DNA from: Halobacillus locisalis
GTDB lineage: Bacteria > Bacillota > Bacilli > Bacillales > Halobacillaceae
Direction: 5' to 3'
NCBI RefSeq assembly: GCF_013694105.1
Contig: NZ_JACEFG010000001.1
Span: 930,001-994,000 of the forward strand
DNA: 64,000 bases
Position numbers and translations under genes: made by a program. Each line of letters starts with the position of its first letter. Positions within the stretch are counted from its first letter, which is position 1. This document shows, piece after piece, positions 49,053 to 56,338 of this stretch. The notes under the pieces are model-generated. The model did not search any database. It was not told the DNA's origin and saw only the letters and a program-made list of their open reading frames with translations.

Positions 49053-49601
49053 TTATTTGAAAATGGATACTCCAATATTACTTCCATAAATATCCGTTTT
49101 TTGTAATTGAAGTCTCCCGACGTCCTCTGGGATTTTCTCAGACGCATCATGTTCACAAATCACGATTCCATGATCCGAAATAAGTTGATGCTCTAAAAGC
49201 GCTTCCATTAAATCCTCATAGGAAAACTTCTTATACGGAGGATCAAGGAAGATGTAATCAAATGTGAGGCCACGCTTCCCAGCAGCTTTCAACGCTCTCT
49301 TCGCATCCGTGCGGAACACTTCCGTTCGGTCTTCAACACCCAGTATTTTAATGTTTTCATATATGGTTTGAATCGCTTTGTGTTGCTGATCGACAAACAC
49401 ACAAGACTCGACACCCCGGCTTAAAGCTTCCAGCCCTAGCCCACCACTTCCAGCAAATAAATCCAACGCTCTTCCACCTTCAAAAAAAGGTCCGATGACA
49501 TGAAAGACGGCTTCCTTCACCTTATCGGTCGTTGGTCTCGTTTGATGAGTCGGGACAGACTTCAGTTGTCTACCTTTAAAATCACCAGCTATGACTCGCA
49601 T
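49053..49601 (-). CDS. rsmD: 16S rRNA (guanine(966)-N(2))-methyltransferase
   Basis: 182 residues from the ATG at 49599-49601 (MRVIAGDFKGRQL), with AGAGGTG upstream; an 18-residue extension is unsupported. SAM motif ALDLFAGSGGLGLEALSRG and the catalytic FLDPPY motif, which targets an exocyclic amine, are present. It modifies G966 of 16S rRNA. Equivalent to ylbH; the rsmD-coaD pair is widely conserved. Confidence 0.96.
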   Translation of the reverse strand: MRVIAGDFKGRQLKSVPTHQTRPTTDKVKEAVFHVIGPFFEGGRALDLFAGSGGLGLEALSRGVESCVFVDQQHKAIQTIYENIKILGVEDRTEVFRTDAKRALKAAGKRGLTFDYIFLDPPYKKFSYEDLMEALLEHQLISDHGIVICEHDASEKIPEDVGRLQLQKTDIYGSNIGVSIFK

Positions 49602-49794
49602 TCGTTTGACACCTCTTTCTAACAACATTCCCCATAATCCTACCATAAAATACATACGCAGGCGACAATCGAGTATATTATTTCAAAGCCATGGTTTATG
49701 TTCGTTTTTCATTTGTTTATGGGATTCAAATAATCCACCCCATCTTTGATACTCTAGGGTGAGACTGCTGGGCCTATTCGTTAGGAAGAGTGGG

Positions 49795-49905
49795 TGCCCG
49801 AATAAGCGTACACTCTCTCTGAATAGACTGAGTATATGTCCAATATGAGGGCGCTTGTCCGGATTAAGCAAGTTCATGTCCAAAATTGTGCATCTGTTGT
49901 CCGGC
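49795..49905. repeat. Phased 21-bp repeat array (locus IV)
   Basis: Plus strand TGCCCG (49795), TCTCTG (49816), TGTCCA (49837), TGTCCG (49856), TGTCCA (49877) and TGTCCG (49898): steps 21, 21, 19, 21, 21. The single 19-base step also occurs once at locus I. It sits in the 580-base gap upstream of rsmD; the 87-codon open frame across it is not credible. Confidence 0.75.
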
Positions 49906-49913
49906 TCAATTTC

Positions 49914-49975
49914 ATAGGTGATGGACCCTATACCTCCCAAAATCAAGTATTCAGCAATTCTGCCCGATTATTGAA
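49914..49975. repeat. 60-bp flank module, copy C
   Basis: TAGGTGATGGACCC ... ATCAAGTATTCAGCAATT ... CTGCCCGATTATTGAA. Aligns end to end with 19241-19302 (16 identical bases at the right end, scattered matches before) but without the palindromic element beside it. It starts right after array IV. 49976-50169 shows nothing further that I can identify. Confidence 0.55.
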
Positions 49976-50169
49976 CATGCATAGCTATTTACATCACGAC
50001 ATTAAACTAACCAAAAAATTATCTTACGTTGAATAAATCCAAACCTACCCGTCCATACTACCAATGAAGCGGATTTACTGCTTCTGAAAACGGAGAAGGC
50101 TTACATCCCCATAAGCACTTCCTCCGGTTTCTCCTCTCCCTTTACTTTTTTGAGCTTCGATAGAAGCAC

Positions 50170-50211
50170 AAAAAAGATGGGCTGCCTAGTTGGGCAGCCC
50201 TATTTTTTTTT
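50170..50211. terminator. Terminator overlapping the end of the 50186 gene
   Basis: GGGCTGCCTAGTTGGGCAGCCC hairpin region with T-runs on both sides; on the minus strand it starts within the last codons of the gene ending at 50186 and the TAG stop lies in the loop. Strong and symmetric. Confidence 0.88.
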
Positions 50212-51604
50212 GCAGCATTATTTGATTTTCTTGTTCGTACACAGCAATATCCAATAAATCTTCCACGTATTCCTTCTTCATATAGAGCTTACCATCAATC
50301 ATACGAAGCAAATCATTGGCTACCCCGAATTCTTGTTCATTTAATATAAAAGTCGATCTATTTAAATAGAACCGGTACGTTCTACCAGGCACTTCCACAC
50401 GGAACAACTTGTCAGATTCAAATTTCGTCAATCTGTAATTCGCTCGTTTCACCATTGCCTCAAAAGGTAAATATTCTTCTCCACGAACTAAAATCATCGA
50501 CCCTTTAAATGAATCATCTGACCACATTAATCCCTTATCGTAACGATAATATAGAGGAATGACTGGTGATTTACCATTATTCAGGCTGAAGTATGACGTC
50601 GTTTTTCCATAAACCTCTGACAGGAGGTTGTCGGCTCGCTTAATCAATGTGCCTTCATTTGACTGTTGAAGAAGCTTTTCCTTGAGCACATTCAGCTGTT
50701 CGTCAGACAAAGTGGCTTGAATATCCAGAGCCATGACCCCTGATTTTGTTGATTGATCTCCTGAGGAAAAGAAAACTTTCTCAAGGGTATCAAACACCCA
50801 ATCTTGATCCGTTTCAGGATATTGACCCTTCAACTGCTTTAAGAAGACGACACGCTCTAATTGACTCATGTCTCTCCCCTTGATCGACACAACCCCTTCA
50901 CCGCTTTCACTTTCAGACTGGTCCAATTCGATTAAAGCAGGAGCATATTCTGATGTGAGTTCAAGGATCCGTCGTTTCGTTTCATCCTTTAACTCATTCT
51001 CTTTAGAATATGTGACCATCCATTTCCCTGCATCCCAAACCCCTTTGGTAGGGTTCGTGAGTAATAATAGAGGAAAATTCGGGTGGGAAGTGGGTTGAAA
51101 TTGATAGTAGCGGACAAAATCTTTTTTTATGTCGGAATTCTTTGTAGTGAGGCCAATCCATGTATACTCTTGGTTCACATAGTCCTCTAGGGAGACCTGA
51201 TAAGAGGGATTCATCTTTTCATTATTTCTCATAAATTCAAGGGTCCATGAGAAGGCTTGGGTGCCTTCTTTATAGGGAAGTTGATAAGTGAGGGTCATAG
51301 GCTTTGATGAATCATTGGCCCATTTATACCCATTTTTCCTTTTTTTGATATCACAATCCGGAGAACACAATACTTTCACTTGATCGTTCGGAGGAAGGAC
51401 CAAGTATGTACCACTCTCCCATTCGTTAAACGTGTACTCTACTATAAACTGATCTCGTTTGACTTTAATATCCACTTTGATAGCTTCTACCGATTGATCA
51501 GCTGACACGTTCTCCCCTGGTTGATCATACGATCCCCACTGGTAGAGAAGAAGAAGTGATGAAACTGAAACAAATAGTAGAACGGGCAACAGTACCTTCT
51601 TCAT
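50186..51604 (-). CDS. Exported or membrane-anchored protein of unknown function
   Basis: 472 residues. The N-terminus (MKKVLLPVLLFVSVSSLLLL, 1-20) is a signal sequence or anchor with no lipobox Cys. Residues about 45-160 look like a beta-rich extracellular domain. The C-terminal 110 residues (YLPFEAMVKRANYRLTKF, then STFILNEQEFG, GKLYMKKEYVEDLL) resemble the copper amine oxidase N-terminal-like ('stalk') domain found on Gram-positive wall proteins. I cannot name a function. It sits where B. subtilis has only the short ylbG-rsmD junction. Confidence 0.8.
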   Translation of the reverse strand: MKKVLLPVLLFVSVSSLLLLYQWGSYDQPGENVSADQSVEAIKVDIKVKRDQFIVEYTFNEWESGTYLVLPPNDQVKVLCSPDCDIKKRKNGYKWANDSSKPMTLTYQLPYKEGTQAFSWTLEFMRNNEKMNPSYQVSLEDYVNQEYTWIGLTTKNSDIKKDFVRYYQFQPTSHPNFPLLLLTNPTKGVWDAGKWMVTYSKENELKDETKRRILELTSEYAPALIELDQSESESGEGVVSIKGRDMSQLERVVFLKQLKGQYPETDQDWVFDTLEKVFFSSGDQSTKSGVMALDIQATLSDEQLNVLKEKLLQQSNEGTLIKRADNLLSEVYGKTTSYFSLNNGKSPVIPLYYRYDKGLMWSDDSFKGSMILVRGEEYLPFEAMVKRANYRLTKFESDKLFRVEVPGRTYRFYLNRSTFILNEQEFGVANDLLRMIDGKLYMKKEYVEDLLDIAVYEQENQIMLQKKIGLPN

Positions 51605-51727
51605 CCCCTTCCTCCTTCCTGTGTAATGTCTTTATCATATCAAATCTTTGTATTCTTGAGGAGTTCACAACTCTCTCAATTCATGCTAATGTTAAGCTAT
51701 CTGTCAAATGGAAAGGAAGAACCCGTG

Positions 51728-52117
51728 ATGATTCAAAAATTTATCGAACTTGGTCAAGGTTACTCCGATATATACGAGCTTCTTGAACTAGGTGAACGCA
51801 TGCCAGATCGCATTCAACACGCCATTGCCTTCTATAGTGAAAAAGATGGACAACCCGTTGCATCTTTAGCCTTTGTCATGATTCCAGGTCGGGAGAACAA
51901 ATTCCAGCCTATTTATATATGTAGAGAAGGCATTCCGAACCCTCACGAAAAACCGAACAAACGGTTTGATTTATTTCAAGAGGTCGCTGCAAAAGCAGGA
52001 AAAGATGTGGCTGAATTCACCATTAAACCATCAACGATATATCCTGAAACCGAACTCTTCTATCAGCATCTGATCGGAATATTACGTACAAACAAATTCA
52101 TCGCACCACTTTCTTAA
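51728..52117 (+). CDS. Conserved Bacillaceae protein of unknown function
   Basis: 129 residues from the ATG at 51728-51730 (MIQKFIELGQGYSDIYELLE), with AAAGGAAG upstream; the longer frame (to 51626) adds residues with no family look. The middle contains a beta-strand run (VASLAFVMIPG, FQPIYICREGI). No enzyme motif, signal or membrane segment is seen. I recall similar short proteins at this place in other Bacillaceae, sometimes labelled methylthioribose kinase, which the sequence does not support. Confidence 0.75.
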   Translation: MIQKFIELGQGYSDIYELLELGERMPDRIQHAIAFYSEKDGQPVASLAFVMIPGRENKFQPIYICREGIPNPHEKPNKRFDLFQEVAAKAGKDVAEFTIKPSTIYPETELFYQHLIGILRTNKFIAPLS

Positions 52118-52205
52118 TATCGGACGAATAGCACGCAACATTAGGCCTGAATAAAGATTGTTCTTATATCTTATTTCTTAGTATATCCACTGCCAAAATG
52201 GTTTT

Positions 52206-52255
52206 AAAAAAAGAGTTCAGCACGGATCTACTCTATCCGCGCTGAACTCTTTTAT
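52206..52255 (-). terminator. Terminator after ylbG
   Basis: Perfect-type hairpin AAAGAGTTCAGCGCGGAT/ATCCGTGCTGAACTCTTT with T-runs, 12 bases beyond the ylbG stop; it could also end the plus-strand gene at 52117. Confidence 0.88.
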
Positions 52256-52267
52256 TTACAAGATCGA

Positions 52268-52546
52268 TTAAATTCCCATTTTATAATCATACTGCTTCGC
52301 TTTATCAGGCTTTGCATTTTCAAAGTCTGTTTGAATCTCAGGTTTATGGGAAGGAACAACACGGGAAACGAACGGTAGACGCTCTAATTTCTCCATTTTA
52401 AATTCCAAATCATCTTGATTCACATAAACTAAAGCATACTTATGTTTTTTTGAAGCATGGATAAGGTGACCATGTTTCTTGATTTGCCGAACATTTTTCA
52501 TATGTTGGAAATAGACGATGATTCCTTGCCGTTTTGTTCTTCGCAT
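52268..52546 (-). CDS. ylbG: DUF2129 protein YlbG
   Basis: 92 residues. The family pattern QGIIVYFQHMKNVRQIKKHG (7-26), then YALVYVNQDD and VSRVVPSHKPEI, matches YlbG, a small cytoplasmic protein kept beside ylbF in Bacilli. Its role is unknown. The C-terminal 20 residues are rich in Lys and Asp. Confidence 0.92.
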   Translation of the reverse strand: MRRTKRQGIIVYFQHMKNVRQIKKHGHLIHASKKHKYALVYVNQDDLEFKMEKLERLPFVSRVVPSHKPEIQTDFENAKPDKAKQYDYKMGI

Positions 52547-52709
52547 AAAGAATCCCTACTTTATCAAGGTATTTAACGATAGTTTACCAAATAAGGGAGC
52601 ATTCAGCAATCATCGTCTGCTAAGAATATTCTGAATACCAAATCCTAGCAAAAGTCCATTGGCCAGTATGTTTGTCTTGTCATGGTAACGAGGAAAGGAA
52701 TGATGATAG

Positions 52710-53036
52710 ATGAGAACGGATCATGAACAGGCATTCCACACGTTCGAACAAGAATTAAACAGCTCTACATTAATGAAAGAAATCGAATTGAAGAAAATTG
52801 CCGGGCTTCCTTTTGCCTATTTATGGCCAGAGGCTGAGGTTGATAAACGGATGATCGAAGACGCTTTGAAATTCTGTGCTGCAAAGGCAATGAGAGGAAA
52901 ACGCCTGACACTTGAGATGAGTTTCGTCCGCAAGAGTCAGGCGTTTTATGTGTACCGTGTTCGGTTTTTGGTTCCGCAACGAAAAATGTTCTGTTGCGGA
53001 AATTTATGTGATGATTGTATTCGTTTTACTTCCTAG
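52710..53036 (+). CDS. Cys-rich small protein of unknown function
   Basis: 108 residues. Start at the ATG at 52710-52712, with AAAGGA 10 bases before. The N-terminal two thirds look like an alpha-beta domain (IAGLPFAYLWPEAEVDKRMI); the tail carries the cysteine pattern CCGNLCDDC near residues 95-103, a possible metal or Fe-S site. I recognise it only as a conserved Bacillaceae hypothetical. Its TAG stop overlaps the ylbF stop inside CCTAGG. A perfect 12-base inverted repeat lies inside it (52898-52947). Confidence 0.75.
   Translation: MRTDHEQAFHTFEQELNSSTLMKEIELKKIAGLPFAYLWPEAEVDKRMIEDALKFCAAKAMRGKRLTLEMSFVRKSQAFYVYRVRFLVPQRKMFCCGNLCDDCIRFTS
52898..52947. repeat. Perfect inverted repeat inside a coding region
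   Basis: AAAACGCCTGAC at 52898-52909 and GTCAGGCGTTTT at 52936-52947, 26 bases apart, within the gene at 52710. On the minus strand it resembles a terminator for transcripts leaving ylbF (GC-rich stem ending in TTTT). Confidence 0.6.
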
Positions 53037-53476
53037 GAAGCACAACCACAGCTACCACCGCTTCCACAGCCACCACTACATCCAGAATCGGTCAATGCCA
53101 TACCGTTTTTCGGGACCTTTATCTGATCACTTACACTGAATGCCACTGATTGACTGATTTCATCAAGCAGTTTTTGAACTTCTCGTTCCGCTTTTTTGAA
53201 AGTTGCGACCTTCTCATGCATGTCCATTTCCCTTTTCACAGCACGAACTTTCTTCATAATCGTGTTGTAATCAGGATGATAACGTCCAAATCGTTGAACG
53301 TCCTCATAATGCTCCTTCATATCAGCGAACTGCTTAATCAGCCTTTGGGCTTCTTTATCGTTTTCAAGCGCGAATTTCGCTTGATTATATTCTTGCATTG
53401 TTTCTGAATTCATGACCATATCCCCGATGGCTTCCGAGTGGTCAAGTAGATCGACAATCTCCATTGTAGCTAGCAT
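53033..53476 (-). CDS. ylbF: Y-complex (RNase Y specificity) protein YlbF
   Basis: 147 residues from the ATG at 53474-53476, preceded by GAGGAGGTGG; an 8-residue longer form (from 53500) is less likely. The helical core has HYEDVQRFGRYHPDY (about 64-78). The C-terminus is Cys-rich, SGCSGGCGSGGSCGCAS, matching the Fe-S-cluster tail of the YlbF-YmcA-YaaT complex, which steers RNase Y and influences competence, biofilm and sporulation. Confidence 0.95.
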   Translation of the reverse strand: MLATMEIVDLLDHSEAIGDMVMNSETMQEYNQAKFALENDKEAQRLIKQFADMKEHYEDVQRFGRYHPDYNTIMKKVRAVKREMDMHEKVATFKKAEREVQKLLDEISQSVAFSVSDQIKVPKNGMALTDSGCSGGCGSGGSCGCAS

Positions 53477-53614
53477 ACTGATGTCCACCTCCTCTTCCAT
53501 CTTATCAAATGGAAGAGAAGAAAGAAATGCGTTCAGCTTGATCTTTACAGAAAATGGGGAGGGTCACTAAGTAGTCCCTGGATTTTTTAAACTTACGAAC
53601 ACCGAGGCGAAGCG

Positions 53615-53658
53615 AAAAATAGGCCCAGGCACATACGCTTTGCCTGGGCCTATTTTTG
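53615..53658. terminator. Terminator downstream of ylbD
   Basis: AAAAATAGGCCCAGGCA/TGCCTGGGCCTATTTTT hairpin, symmetric, 25 bases past the ylbD stop. ylbE, expected between ylbD and ylbF, is not found in 53477-53682. Confidence 0.9.
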
Positions 53659-53682
53659 TTTCCACTCATCTGCTTAAACGAA

Positions 53683-54045
53683 TTAAAAATAAGGATACTC
53701 CATTTCATGCTTAGTGCTTTTTTCCCGTTTAACATCAGAAATCAATTGCTGGAACTGACCAATGGCGCCATTCAACTCGTCAATTTGACGCGAGACTTCC
53801 TCCCAATTAACATCTTCCATCATCACACCTAATTGTTTGATCCACTCCATTTTATTCGTCTGTGATTCCTTTTTGACAGAAGGTAGGGATTTCCAGAAAG
53901 GATCATCCTCTCCAAGAATCATCCACTTCTCATAGTAGCTCTGGATTAATTTATGATTCTTCCTCAGTTGATTCTTCACCTTTGGCTTATTGTCGACGAA
54001 CTCTTTGAAGCGCTGCACACTTGGGTGTAAATCTTGGTTACTCAT
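53683..54045 (-). CDS. ylbD: Spore coat-associated protein YlbD
   Basis: 120 residues. LHPSVQRFKEFVDNKPKVKN (6-25), YYEKWMILGEDDPFWKSL (about 37-54) and a C-terminal helical segment ending in KHEMEYPYF match the YlbD family, reported as a putative coat protein in B. subtilis. No signal peptide. It lies downstream of ylbC on the same strand with a 47-base gap. Confidence 0.88.
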   Translation of the reverse strand: MSNQDLHPSVQRFKEFVDNKPKVKNQLRKNHKLIQSYYEKWMILGEDDPFWKSLPSVKKESQTNKMEWIKQLGVMMEDVNWEEVSRQIDELNGAIGQFQQLISDVKREKSTKHEMEYPYF

Positions 54046-54092
54046 CGTTTCACACCTCGCTATTCAATCTACATTGTAGCCTATGCGATGCT

Positions 54093-55112
54093 TTATGGAA
54101 GCGTTAAAAAATTTTGCGTATAGTATCGGTGGTAAACCCCAACTCCCAAATGAGTATAAGCTGAATTGAGCAACGCTTCCCTATGTCCTGCACTGTTTAA
54201 CCACCCATGAACAGCGGCTGTCGCATCAACATATTGGGCAGCAATGTTTTCTCCAGCCTCTTGATAAGATATGCCCTGCATCCTGTCCTCTAACCCTTTA
54301 CCATCTGGTGCATAGTGAGAGAAATAATTCTTCTCATCCATATCCCTGCTATGGAGAAAAGCGACGTTTGAAGCCTGCTTATGAAAAATCAGCTTGCTGA
54401 GATTATGCGTATGCCTAAAATGATTGGTTTGTGAAATTATCTGTTTTTCCATTCCCGTCTCTACTTCCTCCCATTCATCTCGTTCTAGTGGAAGCGAGCG
54501 AGGTAACACGCCTCTATACACTGTTTTGTAAGGCTGCATTTTCAATAACACATCATTTCTTATTAATCGAATGGCTGCTAATTTGTTTATAAACGTGTCA
54601 AAATACAATTGAGCCGTCCACTGTTCATCTATCTCAACCAACGGACGTTCTTTCAAGTCCTGACTCGTCAACTCAAATCTGTACGCCCCTTCGCTCTCTA
54701 AAGCGAAAGTCGACTGAAACGATTGATCGGACTTAATTCGATTGTAGTCTTGACCGATCGCCATACCTTCGATCGTCGCTTCTCCGCCTAGAAAAACAGC
54801 TGTTACAACTTGTCCGTCCTGTATCCCAATCTGCTTGTATGTCTGCTCTTCCCCTTCATACGTCCACCATTCATATCCGTATTCACTAGGTGATTTCCAT
54901 GTAGGTTCTCCAACCAATTGAATCACTTTTTCAGTAGACATCCCCATCCAATCGACTTCTTTTAGCTCAAATTCCGGTTCCTCTTCTGAAAATGTTGCTT
55001 CTATGGGATTATCTTTAACAGCTGAAGGAGGTGGTGAAGGAGATTCTCCCCACTCGCTGTAACCCATAATAAGCACGAAGGTGATCACGCACAACATGAT
55101 AAATCGCTTCAC
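54093..55112 (-). CDS. ylbC: Secreted CAP-domain protein YlbC
   Basis: 339 residues. N-terminal membrane segment or signal (MKRFIMLCVITFVLIMGY), a CAP-associated N-terminal domain (about 50-190; with ISEEGYGYEWWTYEG-type WWTYEG) and a C-terminal CAP/SCP-like domain (about 220-335) with FHKQASNVAFLHSRDM, YFSHYAPDGKGLEDRM, AGENIA and WLNSAGHREALLN. Related to YkwD. CAP proteins are extracytoplasmic; the activity is not known. Next to ylbD. Confidence 0.92.
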   Translation of the reverse strand: MKRFIMLCVITFVLIMGYSEWGESPSPPPSAVKDNPIEATFSEEEPEFELKEVDWMGMSTEKVIQLVGEPTWKSPSEYGYEWWTYEGEEQTYKQIGIQDGQVVTAVFLGGEATIEGMAIGQDYNRIKSDQSFQSTFALESEGAYRFELTSQDLKERPLVEIDEQWTAQLYFDTFINKLAAIRLIRNDVLLKMQPYKTVYRGVLPRSLPLERDEWEEVETGMEKQIISQTNHFRHTHNLSKLIFHKQASNVAFLHSRDMDEKNYFSHYAPDGKGLEDRMQGISYQEAGENIAAQYVDATAAVHGWLNSAGHREALLNSAYTHLGVGVYHRYYTQNFLTLP

Positions 55113-55181
55113 TCCAGTCCCTCCTCCGATACCTTTTCTTTAGAACCTGTTAACATTCAATGTTGTGATTTCCCACAATCC

Positions 55182-55247
55182 TTCTTTAAGAATCGGGCTG
55201 TGTTATGAAAGACTTGATTTCGAGATCTTCGGGGTTCGTCACCATAT
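55182..55247. repeat. 60-bp flank module, copy B (inverted)
   Basis: Reverse-strand relative of 19241-19302: AATCGGGCTG, then ACTTGATTTCGAGATC, then GGGTTCGTCACC. The stretch ACTTGATTTCGAGAT is identical to copy A; the left part has diverged. Confidence 0.6.
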
Positions 55248-55408
55248 TAAGAGCAGGGGCTGGTTTTGAAACAACTCGCTTTCCTGCGGGGGACCGGCAA
55301 GCCTCCTCGGTCGTTGAAACTCCCTGTGGGGTCTCGCCTAGGTCCTTCTCCCGCGGGAGTCTCGCAGTTTCAAAACCACCCCTTTTCGATATGGAGAGGA
55401 ACGAAACC
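55233..55408. repeat. Large palindromic element, type 2 (locus B, inverted copy)
   Basis: Bounded by GGTTCGT (55233-55239) and ACGAAACC (55401-55408). The core 55276-55367 is the reverse complement of about 19122-19212 with only about two differences in some 92 bases, and inner arms of GGCTGGTTTTGAAAC and GTTTCAAAACCACCCC. Situated between ylbC and ylbB, with no gene inside. The 84-codon frame across it is a shadow. Confidence 0.8.
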
Positions 55409-55503
55409 CTTAACATGAAGAATGAGGCAGCTGATAGAGCAAAGCCACTTCCCTGAACAAATCCCCCTTCTGCATGATGTCTTTTAATTACCGGCTAGCT
55501 TCA

Positions 55504-55568
55504 ATGTTTCCGTTCTCCTCATAAAAGCGAGAAGGTCCGGGAAATGATGAGACTCCTGTGGGATGTGA
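55504..55568. repeat. Large palindromic element, type 1, half copy (locus B)
   Basis: About 62 bases matching the reverse complement of one arm of 18836-19002 (TGTTTCCGTTC, AGAAGGTCCGGGAAATG, GAGACTCCTGTGGGATGT) with about four mismatches. The other arm is missing. The order type 2 then type 1 is the mirror of locus A, so both loci carry the same composite. Confidence 0.7.
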
Positions 55569-55666
55569 GAGAGGAATACCCCCTTCTATTAAGTATAAGA
55601 CAGATAAGAGCATCTATGATTGAAACATAGTTAATGTTTGATTTTGAAATAATCATTCATGAAGAC

Positions 55667-55700
55667 AAAAAGAAAAGACCTGCTAAAAGCAGATCTTTTC
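55667..55700 (-). terminator. Terminator after ylbB
   Basis: Minus strand AAAAGATCTGCTTTTAGCAGGTCTTTT hairpin with T-run, directly after the ylbB stop. Confidence 0.85.
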
Positions 55701-55706
55701 CCTACC

Positions 55707-56135
55707 TTAATGAAGTTCTGGACGCTCAGAAATTTCATGAAGCGCTTGCCCAGCAGCCTGATCAGACATTTGATCGAGTGATAAGTCACCTAAAGAAACA
55801 ATTCCCGTCATTTTGCCGTTTTCGACAACAGGAAGACGACGTACTTGATGCTCCGCCATCAGTTTGCTCGCTTCTTCAAGTGATGTCTCAGGACCACATT
55901 GACACAGATGATCACTCATAACCTGTTGTACGGGTGTAGACTCAGGCTGTTTCTCTGCGTATCCACGAAGAACAAGGTCACGGTCCGTGACCATACCCAT
56001 TAGGTTGCCCTGGTTATCACAGATTGGAAGCGCTCCTACATTCTTCTCTTTCATCATTTTAGCAGCATCACTAAGGCATGAGTCTGTACGACATACAGAT
56101 ACATCTTTAGTCATGATATCTTTGACAGTTTTCAT
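55707..56135 (-). CDS. ylbB: CBS-domain protein YlbB
   Basis: 142 residues made of two CBS domains in tandem (VKDIMTKDVSVCRTD at 4-18 onward, and QQVMSDHLCQCGPETSLEEA from about 77), each with the GIVSLGDL / GMVTDRDLVL strand. Pairs of CBS domains usually sense adenine nucleotides. No fused catalytic domain, so its partner is unknown. An AGGAGG site precedes the ATG. Confidence 0.93.
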   Translation of the reverse strand: MKTVKDIMTKDVSVCRTDSCLSDAAKMMKEKNVGALPICDNQGNLMGMVTDRDLVLRGYAEKQPESTPVQQVMSDHLCQCGPETSLEEASKLMAEHQVRRLPVVENGKMTGIVSLGDLSLDQMSDQAAGQALHEISERPELH

Positions 56136-56273
56136 GATGGTTCCTCCTTTGAGTCAATTCAATATCAGTTCTTATTGTCCCCGTTTCGTCAAATTTATTA
56201 CATGCAAGGAATGTCTATTTGTAGTATAATGTAGAGGCACAAGCGGATAGTAAGAAAGGTAATTGTCGAGCAA

Positions 56274-56317
56274 TTGCATGTCAAACGTTTTCATATTAAA
56301 ATGAATGAAGATACATA
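56274..56317 (+). promoter_or_regulatory. Candidate promoter of the yugN-like gene, shared motif
   Basis: TTGCAT (56274-56279), 17 bases, TAAAAT (56297-56302). The 25 bases 56293-56317 match 40952-40976 upstream of ylbP with two mismatches, at an equal distance from the start codon. Confidence 0.5.
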
Positions 56318-56338
56318 ACTACAGGTGAGGTGGAAGTA

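Noticed and set aside
49683-49946. 87-codon minus-strand frame upstream of rsmD
   Set aside because: Covers array IV and the 60-bp module; no ribosome site and no protein-like composition.
53505-53735. 76-codon frame between ylbF and ylbD as a candidate ylbE
   Set aside because: It shares none of the YlbE sequence I know and overlaps the ylbD coding end and a terminator.
55205-55456. 83- and 76-codon frames between ylbC and ylbB
   Set aside because: They exist only because the type 2 palindrome lacks stops; similarity to the locus A frames is repeat DNA, not a protein family.
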